A DNA stretch of 64,000 bases from Echiichthys vipera (taxonomy: Eukaryota; Chordata; Actinopteri; Perciformes; Trachinidae). The notes beneath the pieces were generated by a model. That model was not told the origin of the DNA and searched no databases. It saw only the letters and a list, made by a program, of their open reading frames with translations. Where the stretch lies: positions 23,340,500 to 23,404,499 of the forward strand of contig OY829661.1 in NCBI GenBank assembly GCA_963691815.1, written 5' to 3'. How positions within the stretch are numbered: position 1 is the first letter of the stretch; each line of letters starts with the position of its first letter. Below are positions 12,946 to 25,290 of this stretch, one piece after another. The translations under genes and the position numbers were made by a program.

Positions 12946-12975
12946 ATGACAGTGGCGGCGGCAGTAGAAATATAA
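12946..12975 (+). CDS. upstream ORF, 9 codons
   Basis: ATGACAGTGGCGGCGGCAGT opens a 9-codon ORF ending in TAA within the inferred 5' untranslated region of the 13084 start. It matters only if the transcript begins upstream of it. Confidence 0.3.
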   Translation: MTVAAAVEI

Positions 12976-13040
12976 CGGTAGTTGTAGTAACAGTTCTAAG
13001 TAGTTGCAGTTCAGTTACAGAGCCGACTTTTCCTCAGGAT

Positions 13041-13076
13041 ATGGGCGTGTTGATCTGGGAGCTCATCACCCTGTGA
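13041..13076 (+). CDS. upstream ORF MGVLIWELITL
   Basis: An 11-codon ORF that ends 7 bases before the ATG at 13084 and is in a different frame from the main coding sequence. Its closeness to the start would allow it to reduce initiation there. This is inferred from position only. Confidence 0.35.
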   Translation: MGVLIWELITL

Positions 13077-13083
13077 ATTTAAC

Positions 13084-13123
13084 ATGGACCTTGACACCAG
13101 CACCCATCCAGAGGCACAGCATG
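13084..13123 (+). CDS. dab2ip: dab2ip alternative first exon, short acidic N-terminus
   Basis: An ATG in strong context (A at -3, G at +4) encodes MDLDTSTHPEAQH, then a phase-1 G and the donor G|GTGAGT at 13124. An in-frame TGA at 13051-13053 fixes this as the first usable Met. Joined to the exon at 62764, the protein reads AQH-E-SPPERTG. The mammalian DAB2IP isoform recalled as MEPDSLLDQDDSY-ESPQERPG also has 13 residues before that Glu and begins Met-acidic, which supports orthology although the sequences are weakly alike. This form lacks the PH-encoding exons at 3696 and 7111. The CDS is partial: it continues at 62764. The 5' end of the exon is not defined. Confidence 0.75.
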
Positions 13124-16100
13124 GTGAGTGAGATTAGGAGAGCTGATTAGAAATAATGAGAGCGATTCTGTGGAAAAAGTTGAAGAGCATGTTGGTGAAC
13201 AAGGGAGTCGGGTCACATGGTTTTCCTGTTAGCTTGCTACTATGACTAGGCTCTCCATTGGGCTCTTAAGCTGTTGACTAGGGCCTCTGTGGTCAGATGA
13301 ATAGGACTTCAGTCTGTTCTGTTGGAAAGGGGTCGAGGGGTGAGGGGTGTTACATGGCAGTGTGATGAAATCCACAGCCTGCTAACAACATTTTGCTTTA
13401 ATTACCTTTTCGCCGTTACTTTAAGAGAGTTATAAAGTCTTAAGCTTTGTTGTGGCTCACAAAGTTCAAAATTGCACGTTGAATGATGTCTCTCTGGAAT
13501 TTTCCTCCCGTCCCTCTTCCATCAAGCTGTTTTGGTGCGAGCTTCGTGGAGCAGGATCCTCTCCTCTTGCTCTTTGAATGGAATGATTATCCGTGGTTTA
13601 TGTGAGGGCCGTGGGTGTACCATTTCTGTTCAAAAGCAGCGAGATAATTTGATGGTTATGTGAATCTGTGTATTTGCATGCTGTGCGGTGGTTGCACCAT
13701 GTGGGTGTTGTGTGTGTTAGAGACACAGAGTGGCACGAAAGAATGAAAGTGGGAGAGGGGAAGAGAAAGGGAGAGACAGAAAGAGAAAGAGTTATGTACA
13801 CAAATAAATCCAGGGGGATCTAGACTGCACTGTAGGCCAGTGAGTGAGTGCTCACTCTTTCTCTTCCCCCTCATTTTCCGCAGCCTCTTTTTTTTTTTCT
13901 CCACTGCTCCAAATGTTATAGCCTAAACTAGATAGTTAAAAGGCAGAAAAAAAGTGGTGTGTTATTAACTGGGACAGAGAAGACGATGTTTTGTCTTCAT
14001 GGCCGATGGGAAGGACTCTGCTGTGCTGCTGATGAAGAATGCGGTTAACAGAATGAGTCAACAGAGAACATATTTCCAAGAGACTGAAGTTTCTCTTCGC
14101 CAGCGTCTAAGCCACATTTCTTTATACACTGGGCCGCCTGCCACGACGGAAAAGGACAAACGAACAAAAGGGAAAGAAAACTTGGAACTTTTGTTAACAG
14201 TTGAACCCAAATAAGTGAGAACATTGAGTATTTTCGCACCTTTTACAGTAAAGTTTCCCAACATAAAATGTCAACCTCATATAGAGATTGAACACTTTCT
14301 CCTCTCGGCCTCTCCCAATGCACACAGCCTCGGAAGAACTCTTCTAAAGGTTTAATATAAATAGAAAAGTATGAGTAGAAAGGGCAATACTCTGATATCA
14401 TCAAATTACATTCACCTCAGGCAAGCCTCAGGTTCATGCTTCCCTAGGCTCGTAGACATAGTTTTTCACTCTCTCTCTCACACAAACACGTATGCATGTG
14501 CACAGACGTTGTCGCCGTTTATAACAAATCCAAGAGCAGATCCTTGAAATGCAATTGTATATATTTTTTTCTACTGCACATATAGTAGATGTTGATCTGC
14601 TGTCTGCATCTGGATGATCATTATAGCACAGACACTGTAACTGCCTCCACCTATTTCCTGTTTCTATCTACAGAAAGCAGATGGTTTCCAATGCTGGACA
14701 TCCTCTTATACTGTGCAATGCTTTTAGATGAAATTCTGAGTGATATTGCTATCTGACAGGCTAATATAAAAGTGGTCACTTGAGTGACTCAAACAGTAGT
14801 CAGATATATGAACGCAATCCACATCTTTGAGTTTTATTAGACAAGTCTAGAGTTATGGTAAACTGGAATAAACTGAGATTGCCACTATTTCTCTTTAAGG
14901 TCCAGGCACACCAAATTGACATTAAATAATTCGTCGACGAAGGCGTTCGCCTGTGTCTCACTCAACAAAGTTGCACTCAAACACACGGCAAAGACTACAG
15001 CCAACTAGCATGCATGTTCTGTGCCTGTTCGAGAGCAAATAACCCACCATACCATTACTACTGTTTAGCCAGTTAGCACATTAACAACACAACCCGATGT
15101 TGAAGGAACAAATACTATTTACTGTGCACCAGCGATCAATAACACACAAAAATTATGAACAGTTTCTGCTAAAGAGCTCAATGATTAAAAAAATATTACC
15201 TGACATAAACTAGTTTGTTTATGGCCTCAGCCTCTTGATTTTAGTTGGTTTGTTTACTTTCCTCACTTTTTGGTTTCTGATCTCCTGCACGGATTCACTT
15301 TAGCTCAACTGGTGATGTCTCTCACTGACGGGCTCCACCGCCGACTCAACATGCTAGTTTGGCAGGAAAGCTACCGACAAGGTCCAGCTAGTGTCAACAG
15401 TGCGGGACGCACCGCAAAAACTAGGGTGACAGACGCTCATTGATTGGCCTGTTGTGTCGGGGCTTTTCCAAACAGCCACGTCAATTACCAGGCATCAAGA
15501 TGATCACATTTAGTACCCTATATGAACACAGAAAGGGGAGACGGAAGAAAGTAAAAAGGGAGAGGCAGAGAAAAGTCCTAATCCACGACTCTTGACATTT
15601 AAATAGGTCTGCATGTATGGGAGGAGAAAACACAGGGAGAGATCTTTGATAGTGTGTTTGTACATGAATGTGTGTGTGTTTTGTACAAAGGGGTATTAAA
15701 CAAGTTGAGATTTCTCCTCTTTCACTCTAAAGCATTTTTGTGAAAAACAAGGGTTTTTACTCTCATTTTCCATTTAGTGGGGAATTTGGGTTTCTGACTT
15801 CACTTCTAAAATTCCCAGATTTTCTCCAGATGAAACTGCGGTTTTGTGGGTGAAATCGCTGCAGGGCTTTGTCTTTAAGAATGCTCAGCTTTTACTGAAA
15901 GATTCATTCTTGCTCGTGTTGTCGTGTCCTAAAATCTAGCCAGGATGTGGCACTTGGTAGTACAGCGGGTGTAAATTTAGGAACTGGGCTGTCAGCTTAT
16001 GAATTTTAATCTACTTTTAAGAGAGGAAACACTATCTTGCATCAGGCCTCATGGTCAGGTCAAGTTCATTCTGCTGTGTAAGAGACTTTCTTCACTCAGT

Positions 16101-19100
16101 GAGGTTGCAGTCTTGGCAGATGAGTGTTGTCTAAAGGCTTTCACGCTGTTAAGTCTGTCCTGTTTCCAGCTGTAAACAAGTTTGTGTGTAGTTCTGTCTT
16201 TTAGGAAGCAGAATTGTATTTTAAACCTTTGGAAGAAATACATTTTGGCAAAATTGGTTTGAGTAATTCTTGCGTGTCCCACTTCTTTAAAGGACAATTT
16301 CAGGATTTCAGGATTTCTGGCTTTGAGGTTAAGGTTTGGATCTGTTATGACATCCTGAGAACAAATATTTTGGTTTTAAAATGGCTTAATAGTTTACTTT
16401 CTTCAATAACTAGGGTTTTAACTTTGTGAGCAGGAGTGACCAATTTCAAATTACCCTAAATGTAGTCTCATGATTTAATGTTGATTTTAAAATATTGGTT
16501 GATTTGTTCTGCCGTTTGGGGCAGGAGCAACAAGTTGTGAAAGTAAAACTGACATATCTCCCTTTAAGTTGACGTGGTAAATTTTATAGCAAACAGTTAA
16601 TTTATAAATCCAGCAATTAAGATGTAACATTACTTTGTAATCCTGTGTCTGGCCAGGTGATGAATAAGTCCATATTCCACTCTTAGCTTGTTTTTTTTGT
16701 CCAACTCCCAAGGGAAATATCTCATAATAATGTCCCACTGGAGAGTTCCAGCACTGGGACCCATGGTAGAAAATCCCTGCTAGGTTTCCCAATCAAAACA
16801 CGATGCTGTCATAAAGTAGCACACATGGGATCATGGGGGCTTTAGTCTTTATTGCACATGAAAATCAACAGAAATAATGTTTACGGACAAGAATTAAAGT
16901 TTTGTTCTTGTTATGGTTTGAAACGTTGATTCACTTTGTAACATTTCATTCTAATGAAACAGCCGCAGTGTTTTCACTTTGTTGCGGGAACCAGTGGAGC
17001 ATGTAGCATGGGGGAATTGGCAAGCTAGCGTCAGCTTGTTGTAAAATTTTAAAAACGTTATGCTTCATCATTCAGACTCGTCACAGCGTAGAAGAACATT
17101 GCTATTGCCAGATGAGTGCCAACTTTGTTCAGCTCATTTTCTGTAACCAGTATACTTAGCATGAAGGCATTGTGGAATTAGAAAGCTAACAGGCTAGCTG
17201 TCCGGCCCTGCCATCACCTCTCATCCCAACGTCTACTCGCTGCAGGAAGAGGCGGAACAACAAAATGTGTGCTAGCTAGTTAACTTGCTAACATTACCAT
17301 TAGATGAGTCGACAACCAATACAGCTCCTGTCTGTAGCTATGTGGAAAACATTTTTTTTTTTTTAAATGTGTGTAAAAATGTGGGCCGGAGAGCCCAACA
17401 ATCACTGTAAAGCTGAGGGAATCTGCAGAGTCACATGATTATTCATCGCTCAAGCATTATCAGAAGCATTTAGAATAAGTATAAATAAAAGGCATGCTGC
17501 TTGTCATGCTCCTACAGAGGTCAAGGCAAGTGGCACTGGATTAGTTGGATAAGAAAAGAATGTCTGTGGCAGGCTGTGTATGGTGGCTTTTCTTATCTAA
17601 AATCATGATTTCTGTTGTCTGGGTTAGATGATAGTTTGAAATGAGGATTAAACGTAACCTTTACATAAACCATTATTACTTAAAATAACTGGTTTTGCAC
17701 CTTGCTGGTACTACACCACAAGTGTATTGTCACTCTAAAGACGTTGTATCTTGCATGAAAACATTCAGATTGTGTCTACATCCTGTTAAGGGTGATTGCA
17801 TTTCACACTTGGCTTACAAATCTTTTCAAATGTATCCCAAGTGACTGCTTGTGATGGGATTTTGCCGCCATGCTTAAATTTGACTTTATCTGTGGCAAAA
17901 TATGTTTCTGGAGACAGAGAAAAAAAACCCAACTCATCACACACATTTGGGCTCAGCCATGCAGCCACTCAAGAGGATTGTTGTGGCTATTTGCATAATG
18001 GATAGTACTACACCGACGAATTCAAAATGAGAAAGAAACAGCTGGATGCAAAAGAGCCATGAAAACTGTGAAACAACGAAAGAGAGGCCCTCAGTGACAT
18101 TGCATTGTTGAGCTATATTTATATTTACAACAAATCCGACTAGGTGGTCCTTCTGTGAGGTCAAGGACGCATCTGTGTTGACGCTACACTACATATTTGG
18201 ATGAATGTATCCCTGACCTGACCATGTCCAAATGTGGCTGGAACAATCAGGTCCTAATGTGTCCTGATGAACTCCTGTATTTAGAGTGGTTTGCTGTGAT
18301 CAGCATATGTGTCCTGCAACGTAAAAGCCTGCTACTCATAACTGATGTAAGAATGAATATGATGGAACTATTCAGAAAGCATTTATGTCATTTACACTGT
18401 TTGCCTTCCTGCCAAATAATCCCATGAACTAGATTACAAGTGACTGCTTGGTTTTGAGACCATTTTTGGCTACGGAGAATTAAAACGCTGATGAGTTGAC
18501 GATGACATTTACGATCACAGCATGATTTGGGATAGATGTTTTAAAGGAAAGATTCAGAGGACGACACAACAAGGTCTGTGTCCAGTAAAGCAATTTGTTG
18601 AATGTGAAGTTTTGTTTCCTTGCCTTTTGTATGTAATATGTTATTTATGGTACGTAACCATAATAAAGCAGTTGGCAAATAAATTACAATTACTTTGCCA
18701 TGTCTATCTTTATCACACTCTTAAAAGGGATACTACAACCTGTTATTTCTTGTAATCTCAATCTCAATTGGACATTTATCACAACATAGACTCTGCCTTA
18801 AAAGTTACTGTGCCATTGAAAAAGCACAAAAATTGAGCTAGCTACCGAAATAAGTCTGGGAAAGTGCTGCCAAACTATAAGCGGCAAAGTTAATACCCAA
18901 ACGGAGTCCTGTGACTCCGGTGAAATGTTGGCCTATGTTTACAAAGACTTCCTTCACACTTGAAACAAATGGACAAGCCCCCCCCGGGCATATAAAAATG
19001 TAATTAATTGCGGCAAGCTGCACTTCACCGCTGCTTTGTGTGTTTTCAGCGATGAGGTGCAAGAACGTCTCTTCACTTTTCCTTTTTAAAAGTGATGCAC

Positions 19101-20309
19101 TTGGGCAGTTTTTTTGTCTTAATTCGTACAATAATTCAGAAATATAATAAAAACCCATCATTTTCGAATCGTATGGTTACTGAAATATATATCTGCATTT
19201 TTGCACACCTGAATATACTGTTACTTAAATATATATCTGCATTTTTGCTCACCTGAATATACTGTATGTTACAGTAAGAAAACATATTAGATTGCTAACA
19301 AACAGCTGTGAGGTTCACACAGGAGTTGACACATGAAAAGTTCATCAAACACTTTAAACTAGTCTGGTGATGGTGGATATAAATAACACTGTAAGAGCAG
19401 AGCTAAGCAATAACCTCAGAGAGCTGACTTGGGGCCAGCAGCAACAGTGGCATGACTCCATTTGGCCCCATTTGTCAGAAAGCCTCCCTGATGGGAGACT
19501 GTCAGTCAACAGTACTGCTGGGGAGGGGAGGAGGGGAAGGGAGGGAAGGAAGGAGGAAAGGACAAGAAAAAGAGGGAAGCAGTGCCGAGTATTTGAGACA
19601 GTAGAGAGTCAAGGGAAATTGGACACTTTTCCCCCACTTTGGTATACATGACATAGTGTGTTAGTGTAGTTTGTTTGTGGGTGCATTTATGTGTTAGTGT
19701 GTCTGTGATATATTTGCTGTTGAAGTGTGGGATGCGTGTCTAAGTTGAAGAGACTGCAAGGGGCAGAAACCGAGCCATACGCAGTCATCATAAGCTTGCT
19801 ACGCGCTCACAAACAAATTTATGTTGGGGTGTGCTTTTCATGTCTCTGTACATCTTATGTAAATGTCGCTGCCCCACACTGAGCAAAGACTGCCAGAGAG
19901 GGCGAGAGTGGCAAGGGACTGAGCCGAGGAAAGAGAGATGGAAAGGATTGACTATGTGAAAGTGAACTGGTAAAGCCAGACAGAGCATGAATACTGGCAG
20001 ACTGAAGCCTTTTCCTTGGAGATTCTTATCAAAGAGGATGCTAGAATCACGAGATAGACTGATCTTAATCAGTGTTTTGTTGATCCTCCCTCATTGTTTC
20101 TGTGATTTACCCAGTTACAGATCTGTGATGAGAGTATTTATACATAACACTGATGGGAAAATGCAGTCATTTAAGCCTGAGACAAGAGCTTTGGGGAACC
20201 AACAACACAAAACTTTTAGGAGTTTGTATCAAAGGTGTTTTGTTTGTTTTATAAATACAACCTCAGATTTTAGACCTAATATGTATGTTTTCTGTAAATT
20301 TTGTCATTA
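13124..20309 (+). other. dab2ip intron
   Basis: No exon recognised. A tandem pair of 44-bp units lies near 19177-19264. A stretch at 14900-15470 resembles dispersed fish repeats but was not classified. Confidence 0.45.
19177..19264. repeat. two tandem 44-bp units
   Basis: TTACTGAAATATATATCTGC at 19177 recurs 44 bases later as TTACTTAAATATATATCTGC, and the rest of each unit matches except for single substitutions. Confidence 0.9.
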
Positions 20310-20535
20310 GACATTTACATGAAAAAAACAGACCAACGTTAATGCTCTTAGATTTGGCGGAAAACAATGGGAGGTGCCCATGATCCTGATCAGATGCCGG
20401 AACCACCTCAACTGGCCCCTTGCGATGCAATGGAGCGGCGACTCTACTCTGAGCTCCCGCTGGATGTCTGAACTCTTCACTCTATCGCTAAGGCCAAGCC
20501 CAGCCACCCTACAGAGGGAACTCATTTTGGGCATG
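20310..20535 (-). mobile_element. LINE ORF2 C-terminal remnant, downstream part
   Basis: The minus strand encodes MSSLCRVAGLGLSDRVKSSD and GQLRWFRHLIR. This matches the same LINE C-terminal segment seen at 1246-1650. It continues the piece at 20668-20850 after an interruption. Confidence 0.8.
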
Positions 20536-20539
20536 ATGT

Positions 20540-20667
20540 GGTTTTTTCAGTCTTTTTTTTGGCGTTTTAAATTTCATTTTATATGCATTTCTTTCCAGTG
20601 TTTTAATGTTTGATGTAAAGCACTTTGAATTGCCTCGTTGTTAAATTGTGCTATATAAATAAATGAT
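20540..20667 (+). mobile_element. retroelement 3' tail inserted into the LINE
   Basis: The + strand ends with GTAAAGCACTTTGAATTGCC and GTGCTATATAAATAAATGA, a 3' tail that recurs in many fish retroelements. It splits the minus-strand LINE between the segment before MS-L-RVAG and the segment ending in an LxYGH-type motif. Confidence 0.6.
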
Positions 20668-20850
20668 ATTACCCAAAGCACATGACCATAGTTGAGGGTC
20701 AGAACATAGATAGACCTGGTAAATCGAGGTCCTGTACAACGTCTGCCTCACTGCACCAAACCGCCTGTTGATCTCACGCTTCATATTGCCCTCACTGGTG
20801 AACAAGACAACAAGATACTTAAACTCCCATTCTCCCACCAATTTGAGAGC
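20668..20850 (-). mobile_element. LINE ORF2 remnant, upstream part
   Basis: The minus strand encodes EFKYLVVLFTSEGNMKREI and RRFGAV-TLYRT. This matches the recalled LINE segment with EFKYLGVLFTSEG, which lies upstream of the RRVAG block. Frame and residues are degraded. Confidence 0.75.
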
Positions 20851-22371
20851 TTCAGTGCTCTACCTAGATCGACACAATACTATCTGTCTATGCATTTATG
20901 ACAAGGCAATCAGTGTTCGGTATGTTACTCTGCAAGAGCAAGTTTTATGGATTTTTCCTTCATTAAATAGTTGGCAGTAAAAAGTAACAGTAAACAAGGC
21001 GTAAATGATATATTATAAAGCTCCTAATGAAACTGGGACCTTGGCAGTTACAAGGTATGCATGTTAGACTGCTGGGCCCCAGGACGCCCCAGTTCCAGCC
21101 TTTTATAAGTTGAATGCCCTTTGGAATCCTTCCACAAAAGGCACTTGCTGGCATGGTAGGCATGGTAGCAGAATGACCCCACGTGCCGCAGACAAGTGCC
21201 TTTGTCTATAAAATGGCAGATGACGGCATTCCATGTCCAACTCTTTCTGCAACTGAAATACACATTCCCGGGTTTCTCTGCTCTTACTGGCAAGAAGAAA
21301 CAAGAGACGAATTGTAGGCTACACTTTCTGATTTGAATTCATTTAGTTTTATCTGATAAGACCCGGCTTTCTGAGGAGCACAGTATCATCTTGTTTACAC
21401 ATTAAGTTGTGCCTATGGAGTTGTTGTTTTTTAGCATCCGAGCACTCAACAGAATGTGGAATGACTTCTAGAGGCAGATCATTAGGATGCTTTACTGTAG
21501 ATAGACATTAGACAGACTGTTTGCTTCCTTTGTTTCCCAGCTCTCTTGTCACTCTGGCACTTTCCATTCCTCGCTTTCTTCTTGCCACTTTTATCACTCT
21601 GTCTTTACCTCGTCTCTCCTGTATATCTTTTTCTCCATTTTTGCTGCAGTGACATAAGTGATGTTTCTTAAGGATGATCCATTTAAAAAAATATACTTGC
21701 TGTTGAAGTTTTTCCCCAAGAACCTGAGTTTCACATCCTCGTACACAAAAATATATGCTTATACTAAACAAACACAAGGTCTAACAAGACTTTACTATGG
21801 CTGTAGTTAAATGTCACACTTTCTTGGATATAAACACACACAAATCTATTCAAGAATATCAACAGAGTGGCAATGAGTGAGGGATTAGTGAGACAGAAAG
21901 GGAGACAAACAGAAAGGAAGATAAAAGGAAAGGCGTGTCAGAGTTGTCTATAGGAGTGGACTTCACTGCTTTTGTGTCCCTTTGTAACTCTATAGCCCAC
22001 ATACCAAAGTACTTACCCATTATATCACTTCAGCCTTTGGGTTCATGTTTGCCCATTTTTACTCTCAGTCCCTATTTTTGATGGTTTTTCCTGCTAATCG
22101 TTTGTTGAAGGAGGAATTAGACTTTAACCAAACTTTGGCCTAAACAAGCATTGTAGCATTACTGGTTTAACCTCAATCTGCTTTAAAACCACCAGGCCAC
22201 CACATGCTAATGTAAGAAGTATGCAGTTCTACTAAGTACAATGTGAGTAACAAGTAAACTGTAAGAATATACCAGAATCAGAAGACTTTAAGATCAGCAG
22301 GAAACAAGAAAGTGATTAACCACAATGAAATAGAAGCACATGACACTGCTGTATGTTTTAAAGGCATACAT
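20851..22371 (+). other. dab2ip intron
   Basis: No gene or distinctive element seen. Confidence 0.45.
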
Positions 22372-22635
22372 CGGGGCGACTGTGGCTCAGGAGGTAGAGT
22401 GGGTCGTCCACTAATGGGAAGAGTGACAGTTCGATGTCCGCATCTCAAACTGTTCAAGACGCTGGACCCTAAATGTCTCTAGACGGTGTGTGAATGTGCA
22501 TCCTAGATCTGATCCTGATGATGTTAGCATGGGTGTATGAATGTGTATATGAATGAGTAAATCACTTACTGCTGTGCATGTAAATGCACTGACTGTGACA
22601 TGTAGCGGTTGAGAGACAGGAAAGGTGGCTATATA
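22372..22635 (+). mobile_element. tRNA-like SINE
   Basis: It begins GGGGCGACTGTGGCTCAGGA (A-box-like) and has a degenerate B-box, CAGTTCGATGTCC. The body has TGTGTGAATGTGCAT and GTATGAATGTGTATATGAAT. This is the layout of a common fish repeat whose consensus starts with a tRNA-like GTGGCTCAGGAGGTAGAG. A possible short duplication, GCATA, flanks it. Confidence 0.7.
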
Positions 22636-22639
22636 GCAT

Positions 22640-22900
22640 AGACTGTATAAAAAATGCACGTAGCCTCTACGTCGAGGTCTGTTCTCCCAACTTGATCCAA
22701 TTGTCCTCGCCTACGGGAGTCGCCATCTTGTCAGACTTTGCCACATTTCCTCTTACAAAAAAGGGTGATGTGATGCTGGGGGGGGGGGGGGGGGGGTACA
22801 TCCATCTGGCGTATGTATACCTCCAAGGCGAAGTTAGGGCCAGCGGCTAGCTGTCACTCAAGAGGCCGCGCCCCAGACTGTACATAAACATTAACCTCCA
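22640..22900. repeat. unclassified dispersed repeat with G19 run
   Basis: Starts AGACTGTATAAAAAATGCAC and contains GGAGTCGCCATCTTG and GGCTAGCTGTCACTCAAG. These phrases recur in fish genomes, but I could not assign them to a family. It is interrupted by 19 consecutive G at 22778-22796. Confidence 0.45.
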
Positions 22901-23394
22901 ATAAAATTAAAAAAACTAGCTTAGTACAAAAACAACCACAATTTTGGTTTTGGAAGACAGAACTCACTAAATGCAGAGGGAAGGAAGCACGGTGCTGTCT
23001 GTCATCAGTTTATTATAAGCGGTTGTGATTCTTAATGCTCTGTTGCCCTATTTATAATTAGCTTAATTATAGATTTAAAAGAAGTTAAATAGAGGAAACA
23101 CATAGTCATCGCAAAAGAGTAAGACGAGTCAGTGGAAATGTGTTTAAACACAAACCTGCTCAAAGGTCTATTAAAGGCTGAATCATTGTTAATGCTTAAA
23201 TAGTAGCGTAATAGTAGTAGCAACAGAAAAAACACACACATTGTTTGAAAACAGGTTTCCTTTTCCAGATTTTGTCTGTGTGTCTTGTGCATTCTGGTCT
23301 GGTTAATGTTGCCTACCGAGTCACATATTCATACCACTTCTGTTTTCTGTGAACATTTTTTTTCGACATTTTGTTGAGCTGCTGGTTGTCAGGT

Positions 23395-23935
23395 CTATCT
23401 CTGTGGTCCAGACTGAAATATCTCAACACTTGTTGCTTGGATGGATCGTCATGAAATTTGGTACAAATATCGCTCTGAACTAGTAAATCTTCAGACTTTT
23501 CCTTTTGCCTCCTAAAAGGATGACTTTTTAATTTTTTTGGTTATATCTCTTGCATCGATTCTCAGGAAATTTGGGAAACATTGTCATCTTCTACATTAGC
23601 AATCTTTTCACTTTTTATCTAGCCCAATCAGGTAAGATAATGTCCATTTGTTTGGTTCATTTCAATTTCAGTCCTTTTGGTTTATGTCCAAACACCTGGA
23701 AAAACAAATGACATTTCCATCACCAGCCACTATGTGATGTGCTTAGTGCTAATTAGCATGCTAGCATACTAAACTAAGATGGTGGCAATGACAATTTTAT
23801 CCATATGACGTGTTTGAATTCAAAGGGTTTTACATTTAAAGACGAAATCTATAATATAAAGATGTAAACATAAACGAGAACAAACTTGGTGAACGTTATA
23901 CTAACATAAGCACTGTGAGCATGTTAGCTTCCTGA
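23395..23935. repeat. dispersed fish repeat
   Basis: It contains CTCTGTGGTCCAGACTGAAA, GGATGGATCGTCATGAAATT and GCATGCTAGCATACTAAACT, phrases I recall from a very common teleost interspersed repeat. A second piece with the CATGCTAACATGCTCAC motif lies at 35515-35640 in the opposite orientation. Confidence 0.6.
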
Positions 23936-24619
23936 CTTTTTTCGTGAAGCATCACTATGGCTAAGTACAGACTTACAACCTTCTTTTTTCCAGACAAAAA
24001 ACATCACATTACAATCAACAATAAAAAATAAATTGTGGTATTTAAATACATTCGAAGAAAACACAGGGAGGCAGTTTACTGAAGGAGAATTCATTATATA
24101 TATATATACTGTATATATACAGTATTTTATTACACAGCCCTAAGTCCTTAGTGTGTTGAAAAGTTGAGGTAGCCAGTAGTAAACTGGTGTGAATAGCAGG
24201 AGGAGGGGGAGGAGGGGATGTGCTGTCACTTCTGTGGACAAATGCCGTGCTTGACAAATGTCTGGCCAAGGACAGCAGCCGAAACATGAGAGCACTCTTC
24301 TTTGGCAGGGAAGAGGGAGGGACGTGGGAAGAGACAACGGAACATCTCCACACACCTTCTTCCTTCTGTAAAACGCACACCTTTTGTAGTTTTGGCTCAG
24401 TTTTGTGTGGTGACTTGAATCTTTCACCTTAACACTGTTACTCACTTCCCATCTCCAGACATACGTCAGCTAGTCTGCTGTCATTTGCAGCCATACAGGG
24501 GAGTGTTTAAAAGGCTTCATGGAGGCAGAGCAAGAAAAAACAGTAATGATCACCTACAACACTGCTGCAGAATGTAGGCTAAGTGCACAGCAAACTCCAG
24601 CTAATGCTTTAAAGCTGGA

Positions 24620-24779
24620 TTGTGGTAGTGAGGCCCGGCCTGGCCCGGCGGTTTTTGGTCAACCTCGACAGGTCCTCCGATTGGTCGGTTGTGAGGTAGG
24701 AATTCAGCTCTCTGAGGTCTAAACTCCACCTCCTTCTCCTCCTTCTGGCCCCGGGCGCTGAAGCGCGACTGCATTCACT

Positions 24780-24810
<31 letters not shown>

Positions 24811-24900
24811 GCCTCTCTCTCCCATTCGCTTTTTGGTATGAAAGGGGCTGTGGAGCCGGGAGTTTCAGACATTTGAAGACACAGAGCAAGGAAGTGAGAG
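24620..24900 (+). promoter_or_regulatory. candidate promoter with NF-Y (CCAAT) site
   Basis: The local sequence is more GC- and CpG-rich than its surroundings (GAGGCCCGGCCTGGCCCGGC, CCCCGGGCGCTGAAGCGCG). It holds CCGATTGGTCGG at 24677-24688, a good inverted CCAAT box. It lies just upstream of the untranslated-exon candidate ending at 25290. Confidence 0.4.
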
Positions 24901-25041
24901 AAAGCAACAAAAGACAAAGAGAGAACTCTCCTGCCCTCTGTTTGTGTGTGGGTGAGCTTTTTTTTTATGTCATCCTGAGAAGGGGGAGGACCTGAAGCCT
25001 GCTAAGAGTCAATACCCCTGCAGGAGTCCACCATACACACA

Positions 25042-25078
<37 letters not shown>

Positions 25079-25290
25079 CCCACATACAACACACGCATAC
25101 TTGCTCAGTCCACTGCAGCTACTACAGCCTGAATGACTGCAAAGCAGAGGGAGAAACAGAGCGAGGAAGCAGAAGTGCGAGAGAGGGGAGGAGGAATCTC
25201 AGGAGTTACTACTTGTTGCTGTTGGTTTTCTGTGCGGACTGAGGATGATATTCCTTCTGCTTTCCCTGCGGCAGTGGGACCTTGTCTGAG
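24900..25290 (+). other. candidate untranslated alternative first exon
   Basis: Purine-rich DNA ends in the strong donor CTGAG|GTGAGC at 25291. An ATG at 25133 opens 52 codons into the donor but exits in phase 2 and has a weak start context. Splicing to 62764 would put the shared exon out of frame. If used, this exon would be untranslated, and translation could begin at the in-frame ATG at 62797 in the shared exon. No transcript evidence is available. Confidence 0.3.

Noticed and set aside
22372..22450. tRNA gene
   Set aside because: The A and B boxes are degenerate and the sequence continues into a SINE body; no cloverleaf is supported.
24519..24722. 67-codon open frame, with a GAG|GTAGGA donor-like site at 24696
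   Set aside because: No family recognised. The donor gives phase 0, which does not fit the shared exon, and the stretch overlaps the promoter candidate.
25133..25290. 52-codon open frame into the donor as a dab2ip N-terminus
   Set aside because: It leaves in phase 2. Joined to 62764, the shared exon would be read in the wrong frame.
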